Origin: an uncultured Oscillospiraceae bacterium
GTDB lineage: Bacteria; Bacillota; Clostridia; Oscillospirales; Ruminococcaceae
Direction of reading: 5' to 3'
NCBI GenBank assembly: GCA_910587465.1
Contig: CAJUMS010000012.1
Coordinates: forward strand, 1 to 49,718
DNA length: 49,718 bases
The notes below the pieces were generated by a model. It was not told where the DNA came from, did no database searches, and saw only the letters and a program-made list of their open reading frames with translations. The translations under genes were made by a program, and so were the position numbers. Position 1 is the stretch's first letter, and every line of letters starts with the position of its first letter. Below, one piece after another: positions 34,348-42,095 of this stretch.

Positions 34348-35142
34348 TTATTGCGCCGTCTTATCAGGCAGCTTTTTCGACAGTATTACCGTCCCGAAAG
34401 CCACCGCCGCGACGAACACCGTCATTATCACATGAACCGCGGGAATACTCGTGATCACTCCCGCCTGATACAGCACCGCGGGAACATCGAGCGCCGCGTG
34501 CAGCACCACCGCCAGCGGATACAGCCAAATCTTTCCGCGCCGAGATGCCGCCTTATATACAACCACCGACATACACACATGGAACACCATAGCGATAATA
34601 CGCTCAAACAGCGCCTGAACCGCATATACGGCATTTATGGCAGCAATAGCGTTAAGCTGAAGCCGCATTGTTTCGGCAATCTCCGTGTTTCCCGCGGTGC
34701 TCATCTGTATAAACTGTTCTACGCCGAGCGCGTTCACCGAAAGCGCGATGACCGCATACGATATAAAGTTAACGCCAACGAGTAAAATTGCCTCACAACC
34801 GCCGTGACCGATACCCATATACACGGCGTTTTTGGTCGTGTAATGCCGTTTCATCAACGTCTTGTACGCGACAAATCTTCCCGTTTCCTCGAAAATACCT
34901 GCAGCGAGAGCGCCGTATATGCTCGTCATCACAACGCTTCCTCGAACAAGCGGAATCATTACAAGATGCAGCAGCTGCTCTAATATCATAGCGAACAGAA
35001 AGAATATTCCCGCGCCAATAAGAACGCCGGGCAGCCACGTTTCACGCTTCTTGAGTTTAAAAACAACCGCCGCCGCTATCGGGATAATAAACGCCGCCAG
35101 TCCTCCGACAAACAGAGATACAATAGTTTCCGCACTGAACAT
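34348..35142 (-). CDS. YhfC-family intramembrane metalloprotease homologue
   Basis: 264 residues from ATG 35142 (GGGGGTGAAG upstream). About eight membrane helices. FEETGRFVAYK (about 92-102) and GIGHGGCEAILL (about 118-129) match the YhfC/PrsW-like signature with Glu-Glu and His metal ligands. Substrates are unknown; PrsW relatives cleave anti-sigma factors in response to antimicrobial peptides. It starts 29 bases after the possible small ORF behind the CPBP gene and ends 14 bases before the regulator gene. Confidence 0.8.
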   Translation of the reverse strand: MFSAETIVSLFVGGLAAFIIPIAAAVVFKLKKRETWLPGVLIGAGIFFLFAMILEQLLHLVMIPLVRGSVVMTSIYGALAAGIFEETGRFVAYKTLMKRHYTTKNAVYMGIGHGGCEAILLVGVNFISYAVIALSVNALGVEQFIQMSTAGNTEIAETMRLQLNAIAAINAVYAVQALFERIIAMVFHVCMSVVVYKAASRRGKIWLYPLAVVLHAALDVPAVLYQAGVITSIPAVHVIMTVFVAAVAFGTVILSKKLPDKTAQ

Positions 35143-35171
35143 AACTTCACCCCCGCATTCCATCACGTTTA

Positions 35172-35297
35172 CTATTTAATAAATCCCAATTCTCTTTTGT
35201 GTTCCCGCTGTCTGAAATCCTGTTTTCTGATGGATAGGTATCCAATACCTGTGATAATCCAAGGTATCTGCGGCGGATGCCATCCGTTGGGAGGCAA
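35172..35297 (-). CDS. Possible 41-residue protein behind the CPBP gene
   Basis: An open frame from TTG 35297 to TAG 35172, starting one base after the CPBP stop. AGGAG lies ten bases before the TTG. The product (starting LPPNGWHPPQIPWIITGIGY) has one short hydrophobic segment and a basic tail. It is either a coupled small protein or the C-terminal relic of a lost gene. No family recognised. Confidence 0.35.
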   Translation of the reverse strand: MPPNGWHPPQIPWIITGIGYLSIRKQDFRQREHKRELGFIK

Positions 35298-35298
35298 T

Positions 35299-36195
35299 CT
35301 AACAGTTCTCCTGCATTTCTGGGCATCGCATAAACTTGACTAAAATAATCGCTCCTAAAACCAAAAAACCAGTCATGCCAATCAATCCGGACGGTTTTGG
35401 ACCCAGAATAGCATTATAAGTATCCAGGCAGATAAAAAGCGGCGCTTCCCGAATGGCATTGATTGCTCCATGGGCAATGCAGGCCGGAAAAATGCTCCTG
35501 GATTTGAGCGTTAGATAGGAGAGGAATATTCCGATACTGGTTGCAAAAAGCACCATCATCAGAATACCGGTCCAAGGTGCGCCTGGATAGTCCCCGGTAT
35601 AGTTTAAGCCAAAGCAGACTAACGGAGCGTGGGCTATCCCCCACAGAACACCATTCAATAATACTGCTTTCCGCACACCAAGTTCATCCATCAGCAATGG
35701 AAGCAGAAAACCCCGCCAGCCAATCTCTTCTCCAAAAGCCGCCGCATGATTGACAATAACCAGTGGCGCCGCCAATATGAGAAGCATACCAATACCGATG
35801 ACGAGTGGTAGACTAAGCTGCGGCAGCTCAACCGTTTGACCATTAAGAGCGAGAAGCTGTGCCGCATAGGTTAAGGAAAGGTCAAAATGGCTCGGGAATA
35901 TGAAAAAATAGAGCACTACACCTATTACTTCCAATACTCCGGGAATAAATGCCGCCAGCAGATACTGCTTCCATGCCTTCCGTATATTCAGTTGTAAAAA
36001 CAGCCCTCCCTTGTCATGTGTCAATCGCTTTACAATCAGAGTTGTGAGAGCTGGCAGGAACATGAATATGATCGATGTAAGAAGCATCAGCGGGCTTGTG
36101 GGTTCGGCGTGCAGCAAAAAAAGCGGCAGAGTACACAGGATGACTAGGCCAAACTCAATACTTATAAATGCAACAATTTTTTCTTTCTGCTTCAT
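35299..36195 (-). CDS. CPBP family intramembrane glutamic protease homologue
   Basis: 298 residues, about eight membrane helices. The Abi/CPBP motifs are intact: AFGEEIGWRGFLLPLL (about 150-165, catalytic Glu-Glu and Arg) and NGVLWGIAHAPLVCFG (about 181-196, His). Relatives process prenylated proteins in eukaryotes and serve in bacteriocin immunity or maturation in Gram-positives. The codon and base usage is visibly less G/C-rich at third positions than in the SPFH and YhfC genes on either side, which suggests later acquisition. An inverted repeat overlaps its ribosome site. Confidence 0.88.
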   Translation of the reverse strand: MKQKEKIVAFISIEFGLVILCTLPLFLLHAEPTSPLMLLTSIIFMFLPALTTLIVKRLTHDKGGLFLQLNIRKAWKQYLLAAFIPGVLEVIGVVLYFFIFPSHFDLSLTYAAQLLALNGQTVELPQLSLPLVIGIGMLLILAAPLVIVNHAAAFGEEIGWRGFLLPLLMDELGVRKAVLLNGVLWGIAHAPLVCFGLNYTGDYPGAPWTGILMMVLFATSIGIFLSYLTLKSRSIFPACIAHGAINAIREAPLFICLDTYNAILGPKPSGLIGMTGFLVLGAIILVKFMRCPEMQENC

Positions 36196-36196
36196 A

Positions 36197-36221
36197 AAAA
36201 TCCCCCTCCAATTGGGATTTT
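36197..36221 (-). promoter_or_regulatory. Hairpin over the CPBP ribosome binding site
   Basis: AAAATCCC (36197-36204) and GGGATTTT (36214-36221) pair in the minus-strand transcript, holding the GGAGG of the CPBP gene in loop and stem. The stem also covers the SPFH stop codon. Ribosomes finishing SPFH would open it, so it may couple the two genes. Confidence 0.45.
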
Positions 36222-37134
36222 AATAAATACTTCCGCTGTTCACAATAGGCTGAGCGTCCTTGTTCCCGCAGAGGACTACCAGCAGATTGGATACCATCTG
36301 CGCCTTGCGCTCCTCGTCAAGCTCGCAGATATTGCTATCGTTGAGCTTTTTGAGCGCCATTTCCACCATTCCGACAGCGCCGTCCACTATCTTCTGTCTT
36401 GCCTCGATTATCGCGGTCGCCTGCTGTCTTTGCAGCATCGCCGCGGCGATCTCCTGAGCATACGCGAGGTGAGCGATACGCGCCTCGATTATCTCCAGAC
36501 CGGCAATCTGAACACGCTCTTGAAGCAGCTCCTTAAGCTTTTCCGAGACCTCGACAGACGAGCCGCGCAGGGTTTTCTCATCGCTGTCCGTGCTGTCGTA
36601 GGGGTAACATCTCGCGACGTCGCGCAGCGTAGTATCCGCCTGTATCGACAGAAACGCGCCGTAGTTCTGAACATTGAACACCGCTTTAGCAGTATTTACA
36701 ACGCGCCAAGTGACAACAATACCAACCTCTATCGGGTTACCCGAGAGGTCGTTTATCTTCTGCTTTTCGTTGTTATGGGTCATCGTTTTCAGTGAGAGCT
36801 TTCCTCCGCCGACAGGCGTACAGAACGGGTTAATGAAGAAAAAACCCTCCTTCTTCAGCGTGCCGACGTACTTACCGAACAGTGTCAGCACAAGCGCCTC
36901 GTTCGGACGCATGATCTTCAATCCGATAAGCGGAAACCACCCGATAGCCATAACGACTATTCCGATAATAAGCGCAGCCGCGGGAGCCTCGTCCGTGGAC
37001 TCCGTCGCGCCCCATATCGTCAGCACCAACGAACCGACCATAAGTAAAATCGTAATAAACAGCACCGCCCAGCCGTTCACGGGGTGAATCTCCTTTTCCT
37101 CGTAGGTATAAGTCTTTTCAGCGTTCTTCTCCAT
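36220..37134 (-). CDS. SPFH/band 7 domain membrane protein
   Basis: 304 residues from ATG 37134 (AAAGGGTG upstream; an upstream in-frame TTG is less likely). Two N-terminal membrane helices (about 22-75) are followed by an SPFH domain (NEALVLTLFGKYVGTLKKEG, then VEVGIVVTWRVVNTAKAVF) and a long helical region (AQEIAAAMLQRQQATAIIEA). Family members form membrane rafts and rings. It is the first gene of the cluster that contains two intramembrane proteases and SdpI proteins, under its own consensus promoter. Confidence 0.9.
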   Translation of the reverse strand: MEKNAEKTYTYEEKEIHPVNGWAVLFITILLMVGSLVLTIWGATESTDEAPAAALIIGIVVMAIGWFPLIGLKIMRPNEALVLTLFGKYVGTLKKEGFFFINPFCTPVGGGKLSLKTMTHNNEKQKINDLSGNPIEVGIVVTWRVVNTAKAVFNVQNYGAFLSIQADTTLRDVARCYPYDSTDSDEKTLRGSSVEVSEKLKELLQERVQIAGLEIIEARIAHLAYAQEIAAAMLQRQQATAIIEARQKIVDGAVGMVEMALKKLNDSNICELDEERKAQMVSNLLVVLCGNKDAQPIVNSGSIY

Positions 37135-37160
37135 AAAAACACACCCTTTCAATTACTCTG

Positions 37161-37207
37161 TTGATATCATTTTGATATCTTAATGAGATTATAACATATA
37201 TATCAAA
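37161..37207. promoter_or_regulatory. Candidate operator of the SPFH cluster
   Basis: TTGATATC occurs at 37161-37168 and 37172-37179, 11 bases apart, with GATATC itself palindromic. A related inverted copy (TATATCAA, 37198-37205) lies in the promoter spacer. Together they span the -10 box and the transcription start region of the SPFH promoter. Confidence 0.45.
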
Positions 37208-37216
37208 ATTTGTCAA
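37188..37216 (-). promoter_or_regulatory. Consensus sigma-A promoter of the SPFH cluster
   Basis: On the minus strand TTGACA (37216-37211), 17-base spacer, TATAAT (37193-37188), 55 bases before the SPFH start codon. Confidence 0.9.
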
Positions 37217-37378
37217 GGGGTGTAAGAAAAATTTTTTCTATGACCTAAACCGCATTGTCTGTACTATTTTATATTTCATAGTGATTGGCAGTGCCAACAA
37301 CGCACGGGGCATCAAAAAACGGCGATAGTCTACCATGCCCTTGACGATAGAACAGACAAACGAAATGTTTTTGAGACC

Positions 37379-37420
37379 GAAAAATAAAAGCAGGAGCCGC
37401 ACAGCCCCTGCTTTTATTTT
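37379..37420. terminator. Terminator of proS
   Basis: A long A/T-flanked stem: AAAATAAAAGCAGG (from 37381) pairs with CCTGCTTTTATTTT (ending 37420), so the stem begins within the proS stop codon region. Between it and the SPFH promoter (37217-37378) I see only a short open frame, 37336 to 37238 on the minus strand, of uncertain meaning. Confidence 0.85.
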
Positions 37421-39140
37421 ACTTAACTAACATCTCCGCGATAAGAGCCTTGAGACGCTCGACAGCCTCCTCGGGCTTGAGCTTTTCGGAGAGGGTTTTG
37501 TCGCGGCTTGACAGTTCGTAAATGCCCTCGTCGAGGTTTCTCGGACTTACGACCACGCGCAGCGGAACTCCGAGCAAATCGGCGTCGGAGAACATAACAC
37601 CCGCGCGGACATTTCTGTCGTCGTAGATGACCTCGACGCCTGACGCCTGCAAGTCCTCGTAGAGCTTGTCCGCGGCAGTCTTGACGCGCTCGTCGTCGGG
37701 ACGTACCGCGCAGAGGTGAACTTGCCACGGCGCTATCGCCATAGGCCAGATAGGACCGTAATCGTCATGAGATGCCTCGCAGACCGACGCGGCAAGTCTG
37801 CCCACGCCGATACCGTAGCAGCCCATTATCGGGGTCTGCTCCTTGCCGTCCTTGTCGAGGAACGTCATACCCATAGATTTCGAGTACTTTGTGCCGAGCT
37901 GGAAGATATTGCCGACCTCTATGCCGCGCGAAATATTGATGGTCTTTTCGCCGCACTCGGGGCAAACTCCGCCGTCGATTATCTTTGCGAGATCGCGGTA
38001 CTCAACGTTCGGGCAGTCCCGCTCCATGTCAAGACCCGTCAGGTGGTAATCCACCTTGTTCGCGCCGCATACGAGGTTGTTCGCGCCCTTGAGCGAGCTG
38101 TCGAACAGCACGGTGTGCTCGCCGTTGACGGTAAGGTTCACGGGACCGATAAAGCCCGCCTTTAAGCCGCATTCGTCGTCGATAACGGCGGGGTGGATAT
38201 CGCAGCCGAGGAAGTTCGTGAGCTTGGTCTCGTTAACGTCCAGATCGCCGCGCAGGAATACCACTACAAAGCTATCGTCGGTGTTTTTCTGATAAATAAC
38301 GGCTTTCAGCGATTTCTCAACGGGCGCTTTGAGAAAATTGCAGACCTCCTCGATAGTATGGCAGTCGGGGGTGTTGACCTCAGTAAGCGCCTCGGAAACA
38401 TCGTCGCGGACGTTCGTTATAATTGACGGCGCAGCCTCGACATTCGCGGTGTAGCCGCAGTGCTTGCATATCGCGATACTGTCCTCGCCGATAGGCGTGA
38501 GCAGCATAAACTCGTGCGATACCGAACCGCCCATCATTCCGCTGTCGGACTTCACCGAGATAACGTTCGGCGCGCCGCAGCGGCGGTACACGTTCTCGTA
38601 AGCCTTGTGAGCGCGCTTGTAATACTCCTCCAAGTCCTCTTGAGAAGTATGGAACGAATACGCGTCCTTCATCGTAAACTCGCGAACGCGTATCAGACCG
38701 CCGCGCGGACGAGCCTCGTCGCGGAACTTTGTCTGTATCTGATATATCATAAACGGATATTTCGTGTACGAATTCGCGTACTCGCGTACGAGCTGCACCG
38801 CCGCTTCCTCGTGGGTCATACCGAGAACGAGGGGCTGTCTGCCGCGGTCGGAAAAGCGCACCATTTCGCTGCCGATAGACGTATAGCGTCCGCTCTCCTC
38901 CCAGAGAGACGCAGGCATTACGACGGGGAACATTACCTCCTGACCGTCGATAGCGTCCATTTCCTCGCGGATTATCTGCTCGATCTTGCGCGTTATCCGC
39001 TTGAGCGGCGGGTAATTCGAGAAAATTCCGTTCGCCACATACTTGATGTAACCGCCGCGAACCATCAGCGCGTGACTGTCGATCTGACAGTCGGACGGGC
39101 GCTCCTTAAATCTGTCGCCTATTAACTTATCTAATTTCAT
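37419..39140 (-). CDS. proS: Prolyl-tRNA synthetase (bacterial type)
   Basis: 573 residues, class II synthetase with the bacterial layout: motif 2 (FRDEARPRGGLIRVREFTMKD, split here as TKFRDEARPRGGLIRVREF near 138), an editing insertion domain (about 225-400), motif 3 (CYGIGVGRLAASV) and a C-terminal anticodon-binding domain. It charges tRNA-Pro and hydrolyses mischarged Ala-tRNA-Pro. ATG at 39140 has AAGGAGG upstream. It is the second gene behind a proline T-box leader; the beta-propeller gene stands between, and the 72-base gap shows no promoter or terminator. Confidence 0.97.
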   Translation of the reverse strand: MKLDKLIGDRFKERPSDCQIDSHALMVRGGYIKYVANGIFSNYPPLKRITRKIEQIIREEMDAIDGQEVMFPVVMPASLWEESGRYTSIGSEMVRFSDRGRQPLVLGMTHEEAAVQLVREYANSYTKYPFMIYQIQTKFRDEARPRGGLIRVREFTMKDAYSFHTSQEDLEEYYKRAHKAYENVYRRCGAPNVISVKSDSGMMGGSVSHEFMLLTPIGEDSIAICKHCGYTANVEAAPSIITNVRDDVSEALTEVNTPDCHTIEEVCNFLKAPVEKSLKAVIYQKNTDDSFVVVFLRGDLDVNETKLTNFLGCDIHPAVIDDECGLKAGFIGPVNLTVNGEHTVLFDSSLKGANNLVCGANKVDYHLTGLDMERDCPNVEYRDLAKIIDGGVCPECGEKTINISRGIEVGNIFQLGTKYSKSMGMTFLDKDGKEQTPIMGCYGIGVGRLAASVCEASHDDYGPIWPMAIAPWQVHLCAVRPDDERVKTAADKLYEDLQASGVEVIYDDRNVRAGVMFSDADLLGVPLRVVVSPRNLDEGIYELSSRDKTLSEKLKPEEAVERLKALIAEMLVK

Positions 39141-39212
39141 TTTTAGTCCTCCTTAATTTTGCCGTTGTAACACGGTGAAAGTCTGTATATCAAATGATTG
39201 ATAAACCGGAAA

Positions 39213-40058
39213 TCAATTCAAATAAATTATATCGCACCCCAAAATACCTCGGGAGGTTATATATAATTTATCCGCTTCAACATAAGCGTTACCGCTAAGA
39301 CTTAACGCAATTTTGATCTCCTTTCTTTTTTCAAACGTATTTGTATTCCATAAAGCGATTTCACCGCATGGATACGAAACCGTTATTAACATATCGTCGT
39401 ATACCCCGACGCAGTCAAACATTTTTTTATGCACATTTTTTACGGTTCCGATTATTTCAAACTTTGTCATGTCTATCTTAAAAAGCTTTTTATCCTGACA
39501 GGCGGAATATAATATCTTATCGTTTACATACAGACTTCTGATATTTTGCTTGCTTAAAATCATCTTTTTCTTGATTAACATCGTGTCCCTGCACAATACC
39601 AGCAATTGTCCGTCTACCGTTCCGCATAATAAATAATTATCATATATTTTTAAACTCCACATACTGGCGTTGGAAACCGTATACTCTTTTTTTTCAAAAG
39701 AACATTTATCGACAGCTACAATTTTTCCATTCCGAACAGAACAATATATCTTATTTTCATCCGCGGTCATTCCGCAAATATCCGAGCTTAAGTCCTCTCC
39801 GATCTTCCATTTGCCGATAACCTCAAAGTCCTCTTCATTCAAAATATATAAGGTGCAGAAGTCGCTTATAAAAATCCGGTTTTCATCGGCGATCAGAATT
39901 CTTGCCAATCCGTCTTTTCGAAATATTTCTTTTTTGTATACAATTGCTTTGGATTCCTTGTCAATTTTATAAACTGTTTTTTTACACACACAATAAATAT
40001 AACGCTCTTTTACACAAAATCCCGAAACTACGCTTTCTAACTTTATAAGATGATCCAT
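39213..40058 (-). CDS. Unknown beta-propeller (WD40/PQQ-like) protein
   Basis: 281 residues from ATG 40058 (GTGGAGG upstream). The sequence consists of about six or seven repeats of roughly 40 residues, each with a pattern such as KIYCSVRNGKIVAVDKCSFE or YLLCGTVDGQLLVLCRDTML, typical of blades in a WD40/PQQ-like propeller. No signal peptide, so probably cytoplasmic. The gene is clearly AT-richer, with Lys, Ile and Asn codons, than proS or its other neighbours. It is the first gene after a proline T-box, so its synthesis should rise when tRNA-Pro is uncharged. No function can be named. Confidence 0.75.
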   Translation of the reverse strand: MDHLIKLESVVSGFCVKERYIYCVCKKTVYKIDKESKAIVYKKEIFRKDGLARILIADENRIFISDFCTLYILNEEDFEVIGKWKIGEDLSSDICGMTADENKIYCSVRNGKIVAVDKCSFEKKEYTVSNASMWSLKIYDNYLLCGTVDGQLLVLCRDTMLIKKKMILSKQNIRSLYVNDKILYSACQDKKLFKIDMTKFEIIGTVKNVHKKMFDCVGVYDDMLITVSYPCGEIALWNTNTFEKRKEIKIALSLSGNAYVEADKLYITSRGILGCDIIYLN

Positions 40059-40073
40059 GTGATCCTCCACAAT

Positions 40074-40322
40074 AAAAAACGCCCCTTAACCAATAGTTAA
40101 GGGACGAGTAATTACACCCGCGTTACCACCCAAATTCGAGATCGACGTCAGAGTCGATTCACGCAGCTCAATTCTCGTAACGGGAGAAACCGTCGCCACT
40201 TATTTCGCGGCGCGCTCCAAGACGGGTTCAACGCTTCGGATATAACGGCTCGCACCTGCCGCCGCTTCTCTGAATACCCTTTGCGCCTACTGTTTCTTGT
40301 CACAGCTTTACAATATTCATTT
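40074..40322 (-). promoter_or_regulatory. Proline-specific T-box riboswitch leader
   Basis: On the minus strand the T-box sequence GGGTGGTAACGCGGG lies at 40131-40117. Its UGGU bulge pairs with the NCCA end of a tRNA with discriminator A, as in tRNA-Pro. It is followed by a terminator: CCCTTAAC pairs with GTTAAGGGG (40106-40081), then a T run. In stem I the conserved GGTGCGAGCC apical segment is followed by TGAACCCGTC (40230-40221), holding CCC or CCG, both proline codons, at the specifier position. It reads into the beta-propeller gene and then proS. Confidence 0.88.
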
Positions 40323-40327
40323 TAACT

Positions 40328-40356
40328 ATTATATCACGATATCCCGATTTTGTCAA
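40328..40356 (-). promoter_or_regulatory. Consensus sigma-A promoter of the proline T-box operon
   Basis: On the minus strand TTGACA (40356-40351), 17-base spacer, TATAAT (40333-40328). It is divergent from the ruvX promoter, with 36 bases between the two -35 boxes. Confidence 0.9.
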
Positions 40357-40392
40357 GCCCCGTTTTTCATCAAAAAAATTTCAATTAATCTA

Positions 40393-40421
40393 TTGACAAA
40401 TGAAAGGAAATATGTTACAAT
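40393..40421 (+). promoter_or_regulatory. Sigma-A promoter of ruvX
   Basis: TTGACA (40393-40398), 17-base spacer, TACAAT (40416-40421), 35 bases before the start codon. Confidence 0.88.
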
Positions 40422-40456
40422 ATCAACTGTAAATGTGTTCAGAACGGAGAATTGCA

Positions 40457-40882
40457 ATGAAGATAATAGCGGTAGACTACGGCGACAGCAGAACGGGTCT
40501 CGCAATGAGCGACGAAACCGAGACCTTAGCGTCGCCCCTTGAAACGGTATACGAGCACCATTTCGACAGATGCGTCGAACGCGTGGCGAAAATAGCGATT
40601 GAAAAAAAGGCAGCGATGATAATAGTCGGTGACCCCGTAAATATGAACGGCACGCGCGGCGAACGCTCCGAAAAGTGCAACGAATTCGCGCGGTTGCTAC
40701 GCGAGCTTGTGGACGTCGAGGTAATGATGTGGGATGAGCGCTCCTCCACCAACACCGCAATAAATTACATGAACGAGATAAACAAGCGGGGCAAAAAACG
40801 CAAGCAGGTGCTTGACCAAGCGGCAGCGGCGGTCATTCTCGACAGCTATCTCGAATACCGCAAGCGGCAAAGCAATAAATAA
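40457..40882 (+). CDS. ruvX: Putative Holliday junction resolvase YqgF/RuvX
   Basis: 141 residues from ATG 40457 (ACGGAGAA upstream). RNase H-like fold with the family motifs: DYGDSRTGLAMSD (catalytic Asp, about residue 6), VGDPVNMNGTRG (about 62-73), WDERSST (about 100-106) and the final Asp in KQVLDQAAAAVIL. Members resolve recombination intermediates or process rRNA ends. Length is normal. Confidence 0.94.
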   Translation: MKIIAVDYGDSRTGLAMSDETETLASPLETVYEHHFDRCVERVAKIAIEKKAAMIIVGDPVNMNGTRGERSEKCNEFARLLRELVDVEVMMWDERSSTNTAINYMNEINKRGKKRKQVLDQAAAAVILDSYLEYRKRQSNK

Positions 40883-40973
40883 ACGATAAAAATCGATATT
40901 TTCTTGATTTTATGAAATCTTTTCGTTGGTCATTCGGTATTATATTCAAAGGCACACCGAAAGAAGTTTTCAA

Positions 40974-41412
40974 ATGAAAAGATCGATTTTAACGGCACTC
41001 GCTCTTATAATACTCTGCGGCTGCTCCGAGCAATCCGCTTCGAGATCAAACAGCCCGTCCGATAGTTATTCTTCGGAAGAGGTAATTTAGGTTCAGTCCG
41101 CGGAATTAAAGCGGTTCGTATTCAATTCCGCGGAGGACGTCATAGCGCTGTCGGACGACGATCTGATCTATATTGCGAACAACCGTCACCGCTATGCCAA
41201 TTCGGATTTCTTTTCCAATATAAGCGACAGCGTTGACCTATTCGAAATTCCGCTTTTGGAAAAAGAAATAGACGTGCATTCCTGCACAGAACGCGTCGAG
41301 AACTATATGTTTGAGTCCGATATCCCGATAGAGGAGCTGGACGTATATCAACTATAAGCCCATAACGAACGAGATACCCGGAACGGAAGATTGGAATAGA
41401 GAAATTTGGTAA
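40974..41412 (+). pseudogene. Lipoprotein gene broken by a stop codon and a frameshift
   Basis: ATG 40974 starts a lipoprotein signal peptide (lipobox LILCGC), but TAG at 41088-41090 ends it after 38 residues. The same frame then stays open for 88 codons with coding-like composition (VQSAELKRFVFNSAEDVIAL onwards) to TAA 41355. The next frame over continues sensibly from 41341 (TYINYKPITNEIPGTEDWNR) to TAA 41410, so a frameshift near 41330-41345 is also present. The intact product would have been about 145 residues. No family recognised. Confidence 0.7.
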
Positions 41413-41422
41413 AGAGGATAAT

Positions 41423-41911
41423 ATGTACAGAATTTCATTTACGGGCTATCGCCCCGAAAAGCTCCCGTTTTTCGGAGAGGACGACCCGATGTGTGTTGAT
41501 TTAAAGCAACGTCTTTCAGAGCAGATTGGCAGACTGATAAACGACGGCGCGGACGAGTTCTATACGGGAATGGCGCTCGGCGTGGATACGTGGGCGGCGG
41601 AATCTGTTCTCGAACATAAAAAAACACACCCCGATATAAAGCTTATCGCAGTACTCCCCTGCCCCGAGCAGACGGACAGATGGACTTCCGCGGACAAGGC
41701 CCGCTACAAGACTATTCTCGGACAATGTGACAGGACTATGATGATCTCGCCGCACTATGACAAAAACTGTATGCTCAGGCGAAACCGCGCGCTAGTGGAG
41801 CTTTGCGATGTGCTTATCGCCGTGTATGACGGGAAACGCGGGGGCACACAGTACACCGTGAATTTCGCGAAAAACAGCGGGAAAATCACCATAGTGATAC
41901 CGCCTATGTGA
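41423..41911 (+). CDS. SLOG-fold protein of the YpsA/DUF1273 type
   Basis: 162 residues. The opening RISFTGYRPEKLPFF, the nucleotide-loop region FYTGMALGVDTWAAESVL and GKRGGTQYTVNFA match the YpsA/DUF1273 branch of the SLOG superfamily, thought to bind nucleotide or ADP-ribose-type ligands. Bacillus YpsA affects cell division; many relatives occur near mobile or defence genes. ATG at 41423 has AAGAGGA upstream. It is intact, flanked by relics on both sides. Confidence 0.82.
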   Translation: MYRISFTGYRPEKLPFFGEDDPMCVDLKQRLSEQIGRLINDGADEFYTGMALGVDTWAAESVLEHKKTHPDIKLIAVLPCPEQTDRWTSADKARYKTILGQCDRTMMISPHYDKNCMLRRNRALVELCDVLIAVYDGKRGGTQYTVNFAKNSGKITIVIPPM

Positions 41912-42095
41912 ATATAACATAACGGGTCGGCTGAGGAATATTTGCAATACGCTTGGTACGATTATAGGATACTTGATGTATTTGTTGCTAAAAAAGCTAT
42001 TCCCCCAATTTGTAGAAAAGGGCAAAAAAACTGCTGATAAAATGTGGAATGAAGCTATCGAGATGGAAAATCAATCCCCCAAAAAAGCCGATTGA
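41904..42095 (+). pseudogene. C-terminal relic of a small membrane protein
   Basis: An open frame without a start or ribosome site, overlapping the end of the SLOG gene and ending at TGA 42093. Its last part (GTIIGYLMYLLLKKLFPQFV, then EKGKKTADKMWNEAIEMENQ) looks like a membrane helix with an amphipathic charged tail, so it was probably the end of a real gene. ATG 41976 could start a 39-residue fragment. Confidence 0.4.
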
